64,000 nucleotides of DNA from Prorocentrum cordatum (GCA_963575745.1 CAUYUJ010010491.1:233994-297993); one strand, 5' to 3'. Positions 19,990 through 32,059 are shown, counted from the first letter of the stretch. The notes: generated from the letters alone by a model not told the origin. Made by a program: numbers and translations.

Positions 19990-22676
19990 ACAGCAGAGCT
20001 ACTGTGAACAGCACCACAACCACCGCCACCACCACCAGCACAACTACAAACAGCACCTCCACCAGCACGACGACGACCACGACGACCAGGAGGAGGAGGA
20101 GAAGGACCACCACGACCAGCACCACCACGGCCAGCACCACCACGGCGACCAGCACCACGGCGACCAGCCCCACCACGGCGACCTGCACCACGACGACGCG
20201 CCACCACGGCGACCAGCACCACCACGCCCAGCACCACCACGACCAGGAGGACCACCACGACCAGCACCAACACGGCAACCACCACCACGACCAGCGCGAC
20301 CACGGCCAGGAGGACCACCACGACCACAACCACGACCACGGCCAGCACGACTGCTGCCAGCACGACCAGCACCACCACCACCACCAGCACGACCAGCACG
20401 ACCACGGCCAGAGGACCACCACGACGACCACCACCACCAAGACCAGCACCACCACGACCACGGCCGGCACCGCCACAGCGACCAGCACCACCACGGCGGC
20501 CAGCATCACCTCGACCAGCACCACCACGACCAGGAGGACCACCACGGCGACCAGCGCCACCACAGCGACCAGCACCACCACGGCGACCAGCACCACCAAG
20601 ACAGGCACCACCACGGCGACCGGCACTACCACAGCGACCAGCACCACCACGACCAGCACCACCACGACCAGGAGGACTACCACGACCAGCACCACCACGG
20701 CGACCAGCACCACCACGGCGACCGGCACCACCACAGCGACCAGCACCACCACGGCCAGCACCACCACGACCAGGAGGACCACCACGACCAGCACCACTAC
20801 GGCAACCAGCACCACCACGGCGACCAGCACCACGATTACGCACCACCACAGCGACGAGCACCACCACCAGCACCACCACGACCAGGAGAACCACCACGAC
20901 CAGCACCACGACCAGCACCACCACGGCGACCACCACCACGACCAGCGCGACCACGGCCAGGAGGACCACCACGACCACCACGACCGCGGCCAGCACGACC
21001 ACGGCCAGCACGACCAGCACCACCACCACCACGACCAGCACGACCACGGCCATAGGACCACCACGACGACCACCACTACCAAGACCAGCACCACCACGAC
21101 CACGGCCGGCACCACTACAGCGACCGGCACAACCAATGCGGCCAGCACCACCTCGACCGGCACCATCACGACCAGGAGGACCACCACGGCGACCAGCGCC
21201 ACCGCGGCGACCAGCACCACCACGGCGACCAGCACCACCACGACCAGCACCACCACGGCGACCGGCACCACCACAGCGACCAGCACCACCACGGCCAGCA
21301 CCACCACACCAGCACCACCTCCACGACCAGCACCGCGAATACGCACCATCACGGCGACCAGCACCACCACGAGCAGCACCACCACGACCAGGAGTACCAC
21401 CACGACCAGCACCAACACGGCGACCAGCACCACGACAAGCGCGACCACGGCCAGGAGGAGCCGTACGACCACCACCACGACCAGCACCACAGCGACCACG
21501 ACCAGCACGACCACGGCTAGCACGACCAGCACCACCACCACCACGACCAGCACGACCACGGCCAGAGGACCACTATGACCACCACCACCACGACCAGCAC
21601 CACCACGCCCACGGCCAGCACCACCACGGCGACCGGCACCACCACGGCGACCAGCACCACCACGACCAGCACCACCACGACCAGGAGGACCACAATGGCG
21701 ACCAGCACCACCACGGCGACCAGCATCACCACGGCGACCAGCACCACTGCGACCAGCACCACCACGACCAGAAGGACTACCACGACCAGCACCACCACGG
21801 CGACCAGCACCACCATGACCAGCACCACCACGGCGACCAGCACCACGACTACGCACCACCACAGCGACCAGCACCACCACCAGCATCACCACGACCAGGA
21901 GAACCACCACGACCAGCACCACGACCAGCACCACCACGGCGACCACCACCACGACCAGCGCGACCACGGCCAGGAGGACCACCACGACCACCACGACCGG
22001 CACCACCACGACCACCAGCACGACCACGGCCAGCACGACCAGCACCACCACCACCACGACCAGCACGACCACGGCCAGAGGACCACTACCACTACCACCA
22101 CGACCAGCACCACCACGCCCACGGCCAGCACCACCACGGCGATCAGCACCACCACAGCGACCAGCACCACCACGACCAGCCCCACGACCAGGAGGACCAC
22201 CACGACCAGCACCACCACGGCGACCAGCACCACCACGGCGACCAGCACCACTACGACCAGCACCACCACGGCGACCAGCACCACCACGACCAGCACCACC
22301 ACGACCAGCACCACCACGACCAGGAGGACCACCACCACGACCAGCACCACCACGGCGACCAGCACCACTACGGCGACCAGCACCACTACGACCCGCACCA
22401 CCACGGCGACCAGCACCACCACGACCAGGAGGACCACCACGACCAGCACTACCACGGCGACCAGCACCACCACGGCGACCAGCACCACCACTGCGACCAG
22501 CACCACCACGACCAGCACCACCACGACCAGGAGGACCACCACGACCAGCACCACTACGGCGACCAGCACCACCACGGCGACCAGCACCACTACGACCAGC
22601 ACCACCACGGCGACCAGCACCACCAGGACCAGGGGCAGCACGGCGACTAGCAGCACCACGACAGCAGCCAGCAGCA
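19990..22676. repeat. 2.7-kb CAC/GAC/CAG satellite with higher-order units
   Basis: Built from triplets CAC, GAC, CAG, CGG and AGG, for example CACCACGACCAGCACCACC. A marker, GCGCGACCACGGCCAGGAGG or close to it, recurs at 20,294, 20,945, 21,439 and 21,958, so there are higher-order units of about 0.65, 0.49 and 0.52 kb. Strand asymmetry is strong: G is rare in runs on plus. All six frames stay open for hundreds of codons because the triplets avoid stops. Confidence 0.93.
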
Positions 22677-22760
22677 CAGAGGAGGAGGAGGAGGAGGAGG
22701 AGGAGGAGGAGGAGGAGGAGGCGGCGGCGGCGGCGGCGGCGGCGGAGGCGGCGGAGGAGA
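22677..22760. repeat. (GGA)n-(GCG)n tract
   Basis: A GAG/GGA triplet run that changes into GCG triplets, directly at the end of the 2.7-kb satellite. Confidence 0.95.
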
Positions 22761-23320
22761 CGCTGGCGCTGGCCCGAGGCAGCGCGGCGGCGCGGAGGGC
22801 GAACGCACCGCCGCGAGGCGCAGCGCCGCCGCAGGTTCGCGCACGGGCAGAGGGGGGAGGATTCAGCCCTCCTAAGCCACAACCCTCTGCCCAGCGACCT
22901 GCGGCGGCGGGCGCGGCGACCAGCGGCGGCAGGACCGGCGGCGAGGCGCGGCGGCCTGCGGCCGACCTGCGGCAGGCGGCGACGGGCCAGGCGCCGCGGC
23001 GAAGCGCGGCGGCCGGCGGCGGCGCGGCCGCGCGGAGGCCGAAAGCTGCGCCGCCAGCGCCGCCCCGAGGGCGGCGGCGGCGGCACCGGCTGGCGGCGGC
23101 AGGCCCGGCGGCGCGGCGCTGCGACGAGCGGCCGGCCGGCGACTGGCGGCGACGGGCCGGGCGCCGCGGCACAAGGCGCCGGCTGGCGGCGGCGGCTGGC
23201 GGCGGCTGGCCGAGAGCGCCCCGAGCGCTCCTGGGGCGCCGAGGGGCTTGGGGCAGCTGAGCGGGAGGACCCCGGCGGAGCGGCTAGCTGGCGGGAGGTT
23301 AGGGGTTGCCCTGGCTCTGG
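22761..23320. other. Very GC-rich low-complexity DNA
   Basis: GGCGGCG- and CGCGGC-rich sequence without a recognisable gene. Confidence 0.7.
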
Positions 23321-23321
23321 C

Positions 23322-23905
23322 CGAAAACCCCCCGCTCCTTCGGGGCGCGCCCCCGCCCCGCACTCACCGTGCGCGCGCGGAGGGTCCGCACTGGCCGCAA
23401 GGGGACGCGGCAGCCTTGGGGTAAGGAGAGGGAGGGGGGGGGTAGGAAAACTGCGCAAACGATCCCAGAGAACCAACGTCGGGCATTAGGAGTGGTGCAC
23501 GCAGGCATGGGGTACCCAATGGCGGGCCACCCGGGATTATGGTGCAAACTCTGCAGCAGGGCAAGCGCTGTCCCCAAAGCACGGAGTGGGGTCTCCCTGC
23601 CCCGCGCCCACCGGCAGACCCAGAAAATCCGCATAAGTCCCGAAACAAGCCCGCCAAGCTGAGGAGCCACGACCTTGACAAACGTCCATGTGGACACGGC
23701 GACGGATATGGACCCATCTCCTTCGGGCAACAGCGTTTTTTGTGTTGTTTTTTCCTTTTTTCTTTTTGTCGTGGGTTGCAAGCCACTTGCCGAAAACCCC
23801 CCGCTCCTTTGGGACGTGCCCCCGCCCCACACTCACCGTGGGCGCGCGCGCGGGGAGGTCCGCACTGGCCGCAAGGAGACGCGGCAGCCTGGGAGAGGGA
23901 GGGGA
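23322..23905 (+). repeat. Pair of ~105-bp direct repeats
   Basis: 23,322-23,428 and 23,798-23,905 share CGAAAACCCCCCGCTCCTT, GGTCCGCACTGGCCGCAAGG and GACGCGGCAGCCT with about ten changes. They are 470 bp apart. Confidence 0.9.
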
Positions 23906-24189
23906 GAGGCAAAAAAAATAGGATCTGTGATATGTGTGTATGCCATATTCGCACACCTCAACATTCCGGATGGCTGTACACGGCAGGCAAGCACAGGAGC
24001 CAAAACGACTCAACAATTATGCTATGCTACTGCTCCCTCCTGCTACCCCTGCTCACAAGAGAGGCTCCCTCTATTTGGAAGAATGACCTCTCATCGGTTT
24101 GCTCGTAGCACAACCGACTGGACGCCACAATCGCGCACATCTGAGCCGATAGTGTGGCCTCACCGTGACCTCCCCGCACCTTTGAGCAG

Positions 24190-24440
24190 CTTCAGTCCGC
24201 ACGATGCGGATTTCATTTGCCTTTTCGAAAGCGGCACTCGTGGGACAACGTGCTCCGGGGCCGCTTGGATTCTGAAGGCCGTGGTCGACCATCACTGTGG
24301 CGATGCGTGGGATTTTTCTGGCATCGCCAGTGGCAGCTTGTACTGCAACGAGGCCAGGGTGCCCTGGACGATGCACACTACCCTTGCTCAGTTCACAAGC
24401 ACAGAAACGCAGCAGAGCAAACTTATCTGCCCTGGGCCTC
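24190..24440 (+). pseudogene. Possible RNase H-like remnant
   Basis: A plus-strand stretch reads FICLFESGTRGTTCSGAAWI and, 35 residues on, LYCNEARVPWTMHTTLA. This resembles RNase HI motif 1 (normally FDGGxRGNPGxxGAG) and the NEAE motif of motif 2, but the first catalytic Asp would be Glu. LINE Pol proteins can carry such a domain. The match is weak and the surrounding frame is low-complexity. Confidence 0.25.
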
Positions 24441-24479
24441 ATTTTCCCACCGCCGTGCCCTGTGGCGGGCCCCATCCCT

Positions 24480-24770
24480 GGCCCGCTGGCCCAGTGCTTC
24501 CTGGCTCTTGGCTCCCTTCCTTTCCCTTTCCCTTCTGTGCCCCCCTGCCGTTGTGTTCCCTTGCCCTCGTGTGTCGTGTCTCCTCCCTCCCTCCCCCGGC
24601 TTGGCTCCCTCGTTTCCGTTTCCCCGTCCCGTCTGTCGGCCCCGTCTGTCCCTTCCCGTTGTCGTCTTTCTTCTCCCTCCCCCCCTAGCTCCCCCGCTCG
24701 CCGTTTCCCCGCCTGTTTTGGTTCTGTCCCTGGCCCGCTTTTCTTTGTCGGCCCGCCCTCTGGTCCGAAT
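24480..24770 (+). repeat. Polypyrimidine-rich tract
   Basis: About 290 bp rich in CCCTTCC, TTTCCC and CTCCCTCC on plus, with few purines. It could form triplex DNA. Nothing shows a promoter. Confidence 0.7.
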
Positions 24771-25344
24771 AAGAGTTGCGTTGGCTGGTATCGCGGCACC
24801 CTCGTCCTGAGAAAGATGGCCCAGCGCTGCGCGATCTAGGTTTGCGAAAGAAGAGACGGCAGCGGCACGACAGCACAACACGGCACGAACAGGCGAAACG
24901 CGACCAGCCCCTGCGCAGGGACGCCCAATCATCTCCAGAGGCACGCGCACACGCCAGTCCAGCACACCGACCCTTGCCGGCGAAGCACCACTACCCTCGG
25001 AGGCCGCGGGGGGCGCGGACACACGCGCTCCCCCGTTTCAGAACGCCGAGGCACACGAGCATGCACAACGTAAGCGTGCACATACATGACAAGAACAGGT
25101 GGCGCCCTTTCCAGACAGAAGGAGGGCGGGAGGGAGAAGGGAGGGAACCTGCACGGTGCGCCCTGCCAGGGCTCTGCCAGGCTACGCTCGGCAGCCACGC
25201 CCCCACACCCCGCCCCCGCGCCTCCAGAAATGTAGAGCGCTTGCTGCACCCGCGCGACGACGAGACGAGAAAAGCGCGCGCGAAAAGCCCGTCACACATT
25301 GCCCCACCACCGTTCGCAGGAGAAACAACGGCTGGTGCAACATG
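24771..25344. other. No assigned feature
   Basis: Mixed GC-rich sequence without a recognised gene or repeat. Confidence 0.5.
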
Positions 25345-25805
25345 TGACTACACGGGGCCGCATCACCACTGCGAGGCAGGATTCTGCACGGAACACAAGC
25401 CGAAAGAGCAGCTCACCACGGGAGGCACAGCGCACGCACGCCAAACAACGGCCTCGCGCACGCTAGGGGCCGCAGGGCAGGGTAGGGGCATGCAGGGGCC
25501 AAAGACAGAAGGCATGCTGCGGCAGCACGCGCACGCGCGGGGCCGCATCACCACCGCGAGGACACTGCTCCCCCGCGTTGTGAGCAAGAGGGGCCACGCC
25601 ACCGCTGCGAGGCAGGATTGCGAACACAGGCACGTGATGACATGGGGCCGCATCACCGCTGTGAGCTGCGATGTTGCACGCAACGCAAGCCAGAAAAAGT
25701 CCGCACCACCACTGCGAGGCACGAGTGCGATCGCAGGCAAAACAGCAGCTGGGGCCGCATCACCACCGCGAGGCAGGAGACCGCATCACCACTGCGAGGC
25801 ACGAC
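25345..25805 (+). repeat. Minisatellite of GGGCCGCATCACCACCGCGA type
   Basis: The phrase GGGGCCGCATCACC(A/G)C and the phrase CGAGGCA recur about eight times at irregular 30-90 bp spacing. Confidence 0.8.
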
Positions 25806-25812
25806 GCGGCAC

Positions 25813-25814
25813 GT

Positions 25815-25890
<76 letters not shown>

Positions 25891-25891
25891 T

Positions 25892-25929
<38 letters not shown>

Positions 25930-25930
25930 A
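25813..25930. repeat. (GAC)n microsatellite
   Basis: About 39 GAC triplets with one TAC interruption. Confidence 0.98.
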
Positions 25931-26241
25931 GGGGCAGGAAAGCAAGACAAAATGCCAAGACATGAACAGGTGCACACATGCAAATAGTCGCCCCCACATC
26001 CCCTCCCAACGCTCGCAACCTTTCTGTCGACACCACTCGTTGCAATCTTGGCACCCATGGGAGGACCACTGCCTGACCGCCACACCGCCTAGGGGGTCGC
26101 CTGTACTGGGTGGCGGCAGACCAAGACGAGACAGGGCGAGAATGGGACAGCGAGGCGCGCGCTCGCACAACTGCGTTGCACGGGCGGGCGCGGGAGGGGA
26201 GCACCCTCGCGGGGGGTCACCAGGGCCCCGCGGGCGCCCGC

Positions 26242-28440
26242 TCAGTCGGGAGGCCCTGCATCTGAGGGCGCCGCTCCCGCGGCGGCCAGGAGCTGCTGGG
26301 CCAGCTGCCGCGGGGCAGGGCAGCGCGCCCCATCGCCCAGACTGGGCGCTGGAGGGTCAGCCGATGTGAACTCCGTGCAAGGGCCACAGAAGGTGGAGCT
26401 CCTCGGTTTTGCGTTCCAAGACAAAGTGGCGACGATCTTGTTCTGGACCGCACCAAAGAGCTGGACCGATAGCTTGGCCCGAGCTTGCGCGGCGAAGGTT
26501 ATGTCGAGGCCTGGCTGGGTAGAATCCCCAAGCATGAGCTCGCTAGCGGGCTCCGCGTCAACGCCGATGTCGCACCCCCAACGCACATCGGACGGGCGAC
26601 CGCGCGTTTCGTTTCGCGTTCCTGCAGCACCCGCGGGCCCCTACGCCGACGCCCAGACCCCAGTCGCTGCGACTCAGCACTGCCGCCCGTTGTCCAGGCC
26701 CACCACGCTGAGCCTTGCTGCCGACGAAGTCGAGAAACGGTCTTGCCGCTCCATCCTTCCCTTGCAGCTCGGAATTAGTCCAGCCCCCCCCCCTCTCAGC
26801 GAACGGCTGGAGGACGACGCCGCTAGGTTCCCCGGGTCTCGCCCCCTGCCCCCGCTCAGGTGACCTCCTTCGCCAGCAGAGCCAAGCAACTCACGCCGCG
26901 ACGCTGGAGGCCCCTGGGCCGGCGCGGCCCAACCACTAACCAAACCCGCAGCGGCGACCCCCGCACACGGGCGCCCCCCCTTCCCGCAGTGAACGCAAGA
27001 CGCAGCTACGAGCAGCACCTGCAATTACGATCCGCGAGCAGAAGAAGACGGAGAAGAGGAAGAGGGGGAAGACGAGGGAGAGGAAGAGGAGCGACGGGGA
27101 GCCGCCCGGGCGATGGCTTGCCCGACAAAAGAGACGCGCTCGACTCGCTCGCTGGAGTCACTGCCCTCGCACGGCAAGCACTGCAAGAAGAAATCTGGCC
27201 CAATCGCGAAGGGCTGGGGGCCGGCGCCTGGGGGGGAAGATCGCATCCCGCGAGGCCGCCAGCGCCGGGCCACGCCACCAGCGCATGGCGCAAAAAGACA
27301 CTGCTCCGCCTACACACTCTGGAGGTGGCCGGGTGGCGGACGCCGCCCAGCACCCAGAGCGGCCGAGCGCCAGTCGTGTGCTTCCAAGGAAGCAGCCCTG
27401 ACTCCCGAGCAAGCACGGAAGGGTCAGGAATGCAAGGCCCAGGGCAGAGGTCAACAAAGGACCTGTTGAAAGCTTCAAACTTCCAAGCGGAGCCCGCAAC
27501 AAATGCGACGCGGTCATACTGAAGCAGGGCCGGGCGCACAGCGCCCAGCCGGTAATCGCGGAGCAGCTCCTTCCTCATCACACTGCGATCCCGCTGTGCG
27601 GCACGAATCCACTCAGAGCCTCATTGGCCACCCGCGCTGCGCGACAACGACAGGCTGGGGAGGCCTCGCTGGCAACCCAGCTGACGCCGACGCCAGTTAC
27701 CCTAGAGCTCGATTAATTTGCTGCCTCCACACACAGCGCGCTGGCGAGGAGCGGAATCGCGCGCGAGATGACCGATTCCACGCGCGCGGGAACTTGGGCA
27801 GCTGCGACGGGCAGGGAGAACCCACCAGCCTTTGCCGCGGGGAGCAACCTGTTTAAACAATCGCTCCCGATCGCCAGGGCCGCACGAAGAAGCGGCATGA
27901 AAGTGAGGGGGCCGTCTACGAGGACACCCAGTAAACGCTTCGTGTCCACAGCGGGGCAACCAGCGTGAAGGGGGACGTTGCGCCCAGCATTGGGGGTACA
28001 GCTGTTCCCGCGCTCGAAATTTAAAAGCGGCTGCACCGACCTGGCATAGCGAGAGCACGCGGAAGAATCTTGCTCCGACAGCACTGCCCGAACCGCCACC
28101 TCAGATGGGCACGGGGTCGCGATGTCGTCCACGAGCTGGGCGCGGGGGAAGTGGTGCGATCCCATAGCCCCCATCCAACGCCACCCTGTCAGGGCATGCT
28201 GGGAGAGCGCGCATAGCTTGGGAAAGGAAGGCTTCGAAGGCCTGCCACCACGGAGGGCCTTCGCGGGCGGTCAAAAAAGGCGCTTCGACCACTGCAGCTG
28301 CAGGCAAGGGATCATCCCGGGATTCCCTGACTACCTCGAGTGCAACGGGCGCCGCGTCGCCAGCATCGACAAGGGCCCTCCAGGCCAGCAGGGCGCGGCC
28401 GAGGAGCAGCCACCAGGCAGGGCGCAATGAGAAGCGGCGC
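26242..28440 (-). pseudogene. Decayed LINE reverse transcriptase, second family
   Basis: Minus-strand remnant read from 28,440 down. The catalytic motif C is QLVDDIATPCPS (near 28,110-28,145). It is followed in the same frame by a long conserved stretch with TKRLLGVLVDGPLTF and GGFSLPVAAAQVPARVESV (27,713-28,100), which occupies the place of the RT motif E and thumb. After a frame change, ALLQYDRVAFVAGSAWKFEA (about 27,460-27,540) continues the pattern. A further segment, DITFAAQARAKLSVQLFGAV (26,242-26,586), may belong. Upstream of motif C the frame changes again (28,101-28,604), and the motif A part is not clear. The family differs from the LINE at 1-2.5 kb (LVDDIATP against RVDDLSLH). The upstream end touches the first (CAA)n module. 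Confidence 0.65.
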
Positions 28441-28513
28441 CCTTGCGCGGTGTCATAACCCAGCATTAAAGAAGAGGGGGAAACAGCAACAACAACAACA
28501 ACAACAACAACAA

Positions 28514-29661
28514 TCATTTTACCCGAACGCTCAGTGTTCTCACCAGTGCCAGGGTTTTCATGCGACGCGAGACAATACCCCCACTTCGTGGGGGGGCAGT
28601 TCAAGCTCTACCAAATATCCAAACGACTCTTCGCGACCACCCAAACCCAGCTTCCCGCCCTATGACGTTGGGACACTTCACTTCGTGGCGTGCGGACGAC
28701 CGTGGCTACTACACTGGCGTGGGGTACACACCCACAGAACTTGGTCACTTATTCGGGGCGCGCGTGTGCCCAGCATCCTGCAATTGTGACATACAATACA
28801 TGACACAGACAGACAGAGAGAGAGACAGAGAGCAGACAGAGAGAGAGACAGAGAGAGCGGAGTTGGTCACATTTTTGGGGCAAGTTCCTGAGATCGTCGT
28901 GTTTTTTGTTGGTCTTGCGCGCGCGAATGTCCACTTTACTTTTTTTTGCAAGGGAATTGATTGATTATGTTAGAACAAGAAAAAGTAGCTCGCGCGAGCT
29001 CATGTAACATAAATGTTGAAAAACCATTGGTTTTGTGGGAGTCGGACAGCGCGCGCGGGATGAAATTTGGACATTTTTTTTTGAAAAACCATTGGGTTTT
29101 TGATGTTTTTATGTTGAAATCGTACGAAACCTAAGGTTCTGGAAGGATTTCGTCTTGCGCGCGCGAATGTCCACTTTACCTTATTTTTTGCAAGGGATTA
29201 TTGAAATTTGATTATGTTAGAACAAGAAAAAGTAGCTCGCGCGAGCTCATGTAACATAAATGTTGAAAAACCATTGGTTTTGTGGGATTCGGACAGCGCG
29301 CGCGGAAGGACATTTTGACAATTTTTTCTTAAAAAACCATTGGGTTTTTGATGTTTTTATGTTAAAATCGTTACGAAACCTAAGGTTTTGGAAGGATTTC
29401 GTCTTGCGCGCACGAATGTCCACTTTACCTTATTTTTTGCAAGGGATTCTTGCAATTTGATCAAGTAAGAACAAGAATTTTCATTTTATAGTGTTTTTTG
29501 CAAGGGAAAACGGAGGTCAACAAAACAACCGGATCCGGTACAATCCACTTTTCTGAAGCTTTCGCTAGAAAATGATGAAAATGAGGCTGCGGCCTAGGTT
29601 TTGGAGGGGGGTCGCGCACCAGGGGCCCCAACAATAATTATTCTTTAGAAGAAATAATGTT
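28514..29661 (+). repeat. Module BA' (copy 1)
   Basis: The B' part starts TCATTTTACCCGAACGCTC. It holds CCCCCACTTCGTGGGGGGG (a short hairpin), CCCTATGACGTTGGGACAC, then a (GACA)/(GA)-rich patch (28,803-28,860). The A' part holds three tandem 235-bp units, each with TTGCGCGCGCGAATGTCC and ATGTTGAAAAACCATTGG. It ends in GGCTGCGGCCTAGG and the shared tail. It is nearly identical to 37,064-38,217. Confidence 0.9.
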
Positions 29662-29662
29662 C

Positions 29663-29742
<80 letters not shown>

Positions 29743-29753
29743 ACAACAACAAC
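29662..29753 (+). repeat. (CAA)n between modules
   Basis: About 29 CAA triplets joining the BA' tail to the C head. Confidence 0.97.
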
Positions 29754-30005
29754 ATTATAGTTTTAAGACTGATCGCCCTTATATGCTCGAGTGTCCAATA
29801 ACGCGTATTTCCCAAACCCTCGATACCCGCCCTCTTCGTCTTCGATCGAACCCCTTTTGGGGGGTATACCTTTCTTCCCTGCAGGCCGGGCCCGGCAAGC
29901 GGCGGGGCGGCCGCGGACCGTCGGCCTGGCCAGCGGCAGCGCTGATCGGCGGGGCGGCCGCGGACCGTCGACCCGACCCCAAGAGGGACGGACACGGGAC
30001 CGACC

Positions 30006-30044
<39 letters not shown>

Positions 30045-30743
30045 TCGAAGACGACGGCGACGGCGACGGCGACGACGAGCGAAAGCGAGAGCGAGAGAGA
30101 ACGACAGCAGGGCCACGAAGGGCACGAAGTAGGCCACGAAGGGCGACAGCGGGGACACGAAGGGAATGCGTACGAAGAGCGCAAACTAGCGGGGGCCACG
30201 AAGTGCAGATAATGCGGGGCCACAGAAGGCAACTATGGGGCCACTGAGGGTAGCAACTGGGCCACGTAGGACAATGAGGGGGACACAAATGGCGACAGCG
30301 GGGCCACGAAGGGCACGCACATGGGGCCACAACGGGCGCGACTCCTGGGCGCCTGGGTGTCAGGAGCGCGGCGCTTGGGCAAATTGCAAGACATTCCAAC
30401 GCAAGGCCATTCTTCAGTAAGCTGCAAGCAAGTCTCCAACGAGAGCGCGACTCCCGAGCGCCAGGAGAGCGATTCCTGAATAAACTGCAACGAAGTCCCA
30501 AGCGAGAGCGCGACTCCTGAATAAAATGCGAGGGCGGGGGCGGGGGGCCTGGCTAAATTGTAAGGAAGTCTCAGGCGGGAGCCGTTGTTGTTGTAACCCG
30601 GGGGCCAAGGGGCCATTTTGAGCAGGAAGACTTTCCCTGCTAAAAAACCGGTTGCGAGCGTCGAGTGGCACACTGTGATTAAGAAAAACAATATGCACCG
30701 GTGGGGGGATCAACAATAATTGTTATTCGGAAATGATTTTTCT
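29754..30743 (+). repeat. Module C (copy 1)
   Basis: The head ATAGTTTTAAGACTG is followed by CCAATAACGCGTATTTCCC, a (GAC)n tract (30,003-30,080), about eleven units of a 21-24-bp repeat near GGGGCCACGAAGGGCGACA (30,110-30,340), then about four 40-bp units with GCGAGAGCGCGACTCCTGAA (30,418-30,590). The tail reads GGGGGGATCAACAATAATTG. On the minus strand the 21-bp repeat would encode heptapeptides such as RGPAVAL, but I see no evidence of a gene. Confidence 0.9.
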
Positions 30744-30792
30744 CCAACAACAACAACAACAACACCACCAACAACAACAACAACAACAACAA
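30744..30792 (+). repeat. (CAA)n between modules
   Basis: About 16 triplets with ACC variants, between the C tail and the B head. Confidence 0.95.
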
Positions 30793-31092
30793 CCAGTACT
30801 AGCACGTGGGGACACTCCGTTCTCACCAGTGCCAGGGTTTTCATAGGAGGCGGGCAATACCCCCACTTTGTGGGGGGGCCAGTTCAAGCTCTACCAAATT
30901 TCCAAACGACTCTTCGCCACCACCCACACCCAGCTTCCCGCCCTATGACGTTCGGACACTTCACTTCGTGGCATGCGGACGACCGTGGCTACTATTCAGG
31001 GCCCCGCGGCCGACGACGACGGCGTGCGCGCGCGAAGAAAAAACGAATGTGTCCCGCATGGTATTATTTGACAGGGATGATGGCCCTGGCAG
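30793..31092 (+). repeat. Module B only (truncated BA)
   Basis: The B body, starting CACGTGGGGACACTCCG, breaks off at GATGGCCCTGGCAG and passes straight into (CAA)n. The A half is missing. Confidence 0.9.
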
Positions 31093-31134
31093 ACAACAAC
31101 AACAACAACAACAACAACAGCAACAACAACAACA
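31093..31134 (+). repeat. (CAA)n between modules
   Basis: About 14 triplets with one CAG, between truncated B and C. Confidence 0.95.
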
Positions 31135-31386
31135 ATAATAATTTTAGACCGTTCGCCCTTGTATGCTCGAGTGTCCAATAACGCGTATTTCCCAAACCCT
31201 CGATACCCGCCCTCTTCGTCTTCGATCGAACCCCTTTTGGGGGGTATACCTTTCTTCCCTGCAGGCCGGGCCCCGGCAAGCGGCGGGGCGGCCGCGGACC
31301 GTCGGCCTGGCCAGCGGCAGCGCTGATCGGCGGGGCGGCCGCGGACCGTCGACCCGACCCCAAGAGGGACGGACAGGGGACCGACC

Positions 31387-31428
<42 letters not shown>

Positions 31429-31965
31429 TCGAAGACGACGACGGCGACGACGACGACGACGGCGACGACGAGCGAAAGCGAGAGCGAGAGAGAACGACAG
31501 CAGGGCCACGAAGGGCACGAAGTAGGCCACGAAGGGCGACAGCGGGGACACGAAGGGAATGCGTATGGGGCCACGAAGAGCGCGAACTAGCGGGGGCCAC
31601 GAAGTGCAGATAATGCGGGGCCACAGAAGGCAACTATGAGGCCACTGAGGGTAGCAACTGGGCCACGTAGGACAATGAGGGGGACACAAATGGCGACAGC
31701 GGGGCCGCGAAAGGCATGCACATGGGGCCACAGCGGGCGCGATTCCGGTGCCTGGGTGTCAGGAGCGCGGCGCTTGGGCAAATTACAGGAAATTCCAACG
31801 CAAGGACATTCTTCAGTTAAGTTGCAAGCAAGTCTCCAGCGAGAGCGCGACTCCAGAGCGCCGGGAGAGCGACTCCTGCATACATTGCAAGGAAGTCCCA
31901 AGCGAGAGCGCGATTCCTGAATAAAAAGCGAGGAAATCTCGGGCGGGAGCGGGGGTCCTGGCTAG
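31135..31965 (+). repeat. Module C (copy 2, tail missing)
   Basis: Nearly identical to C copy 1, including the (GAC)n, the 21-bp and the 40-bp repeats. It departs after GGGGGTCCTGGCTA, so the conserved tail and CAA are absent; G-array 2 follows after about 90 bp. Confidence 0.9.
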
Positions 31966-32059
31966 GCGGCCCCTGGGGGTCCCCCGGCGAAAAGCACCCC
32001 GACCGCAGCCCGGGAGGAAGGTCTGTCTACTCAAAAATGGTTTTCCTCCTGGGCACGGC

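Noticed and set aside
19715-23476. A 1,253-codon open frame on the minus strand, and long His/Gln- or Thr-rich frames on plus
   Set aside because: They run through the triplet satellite and GC-rich low-complexity DNA. All six frames are open there, so length carries no coding information.
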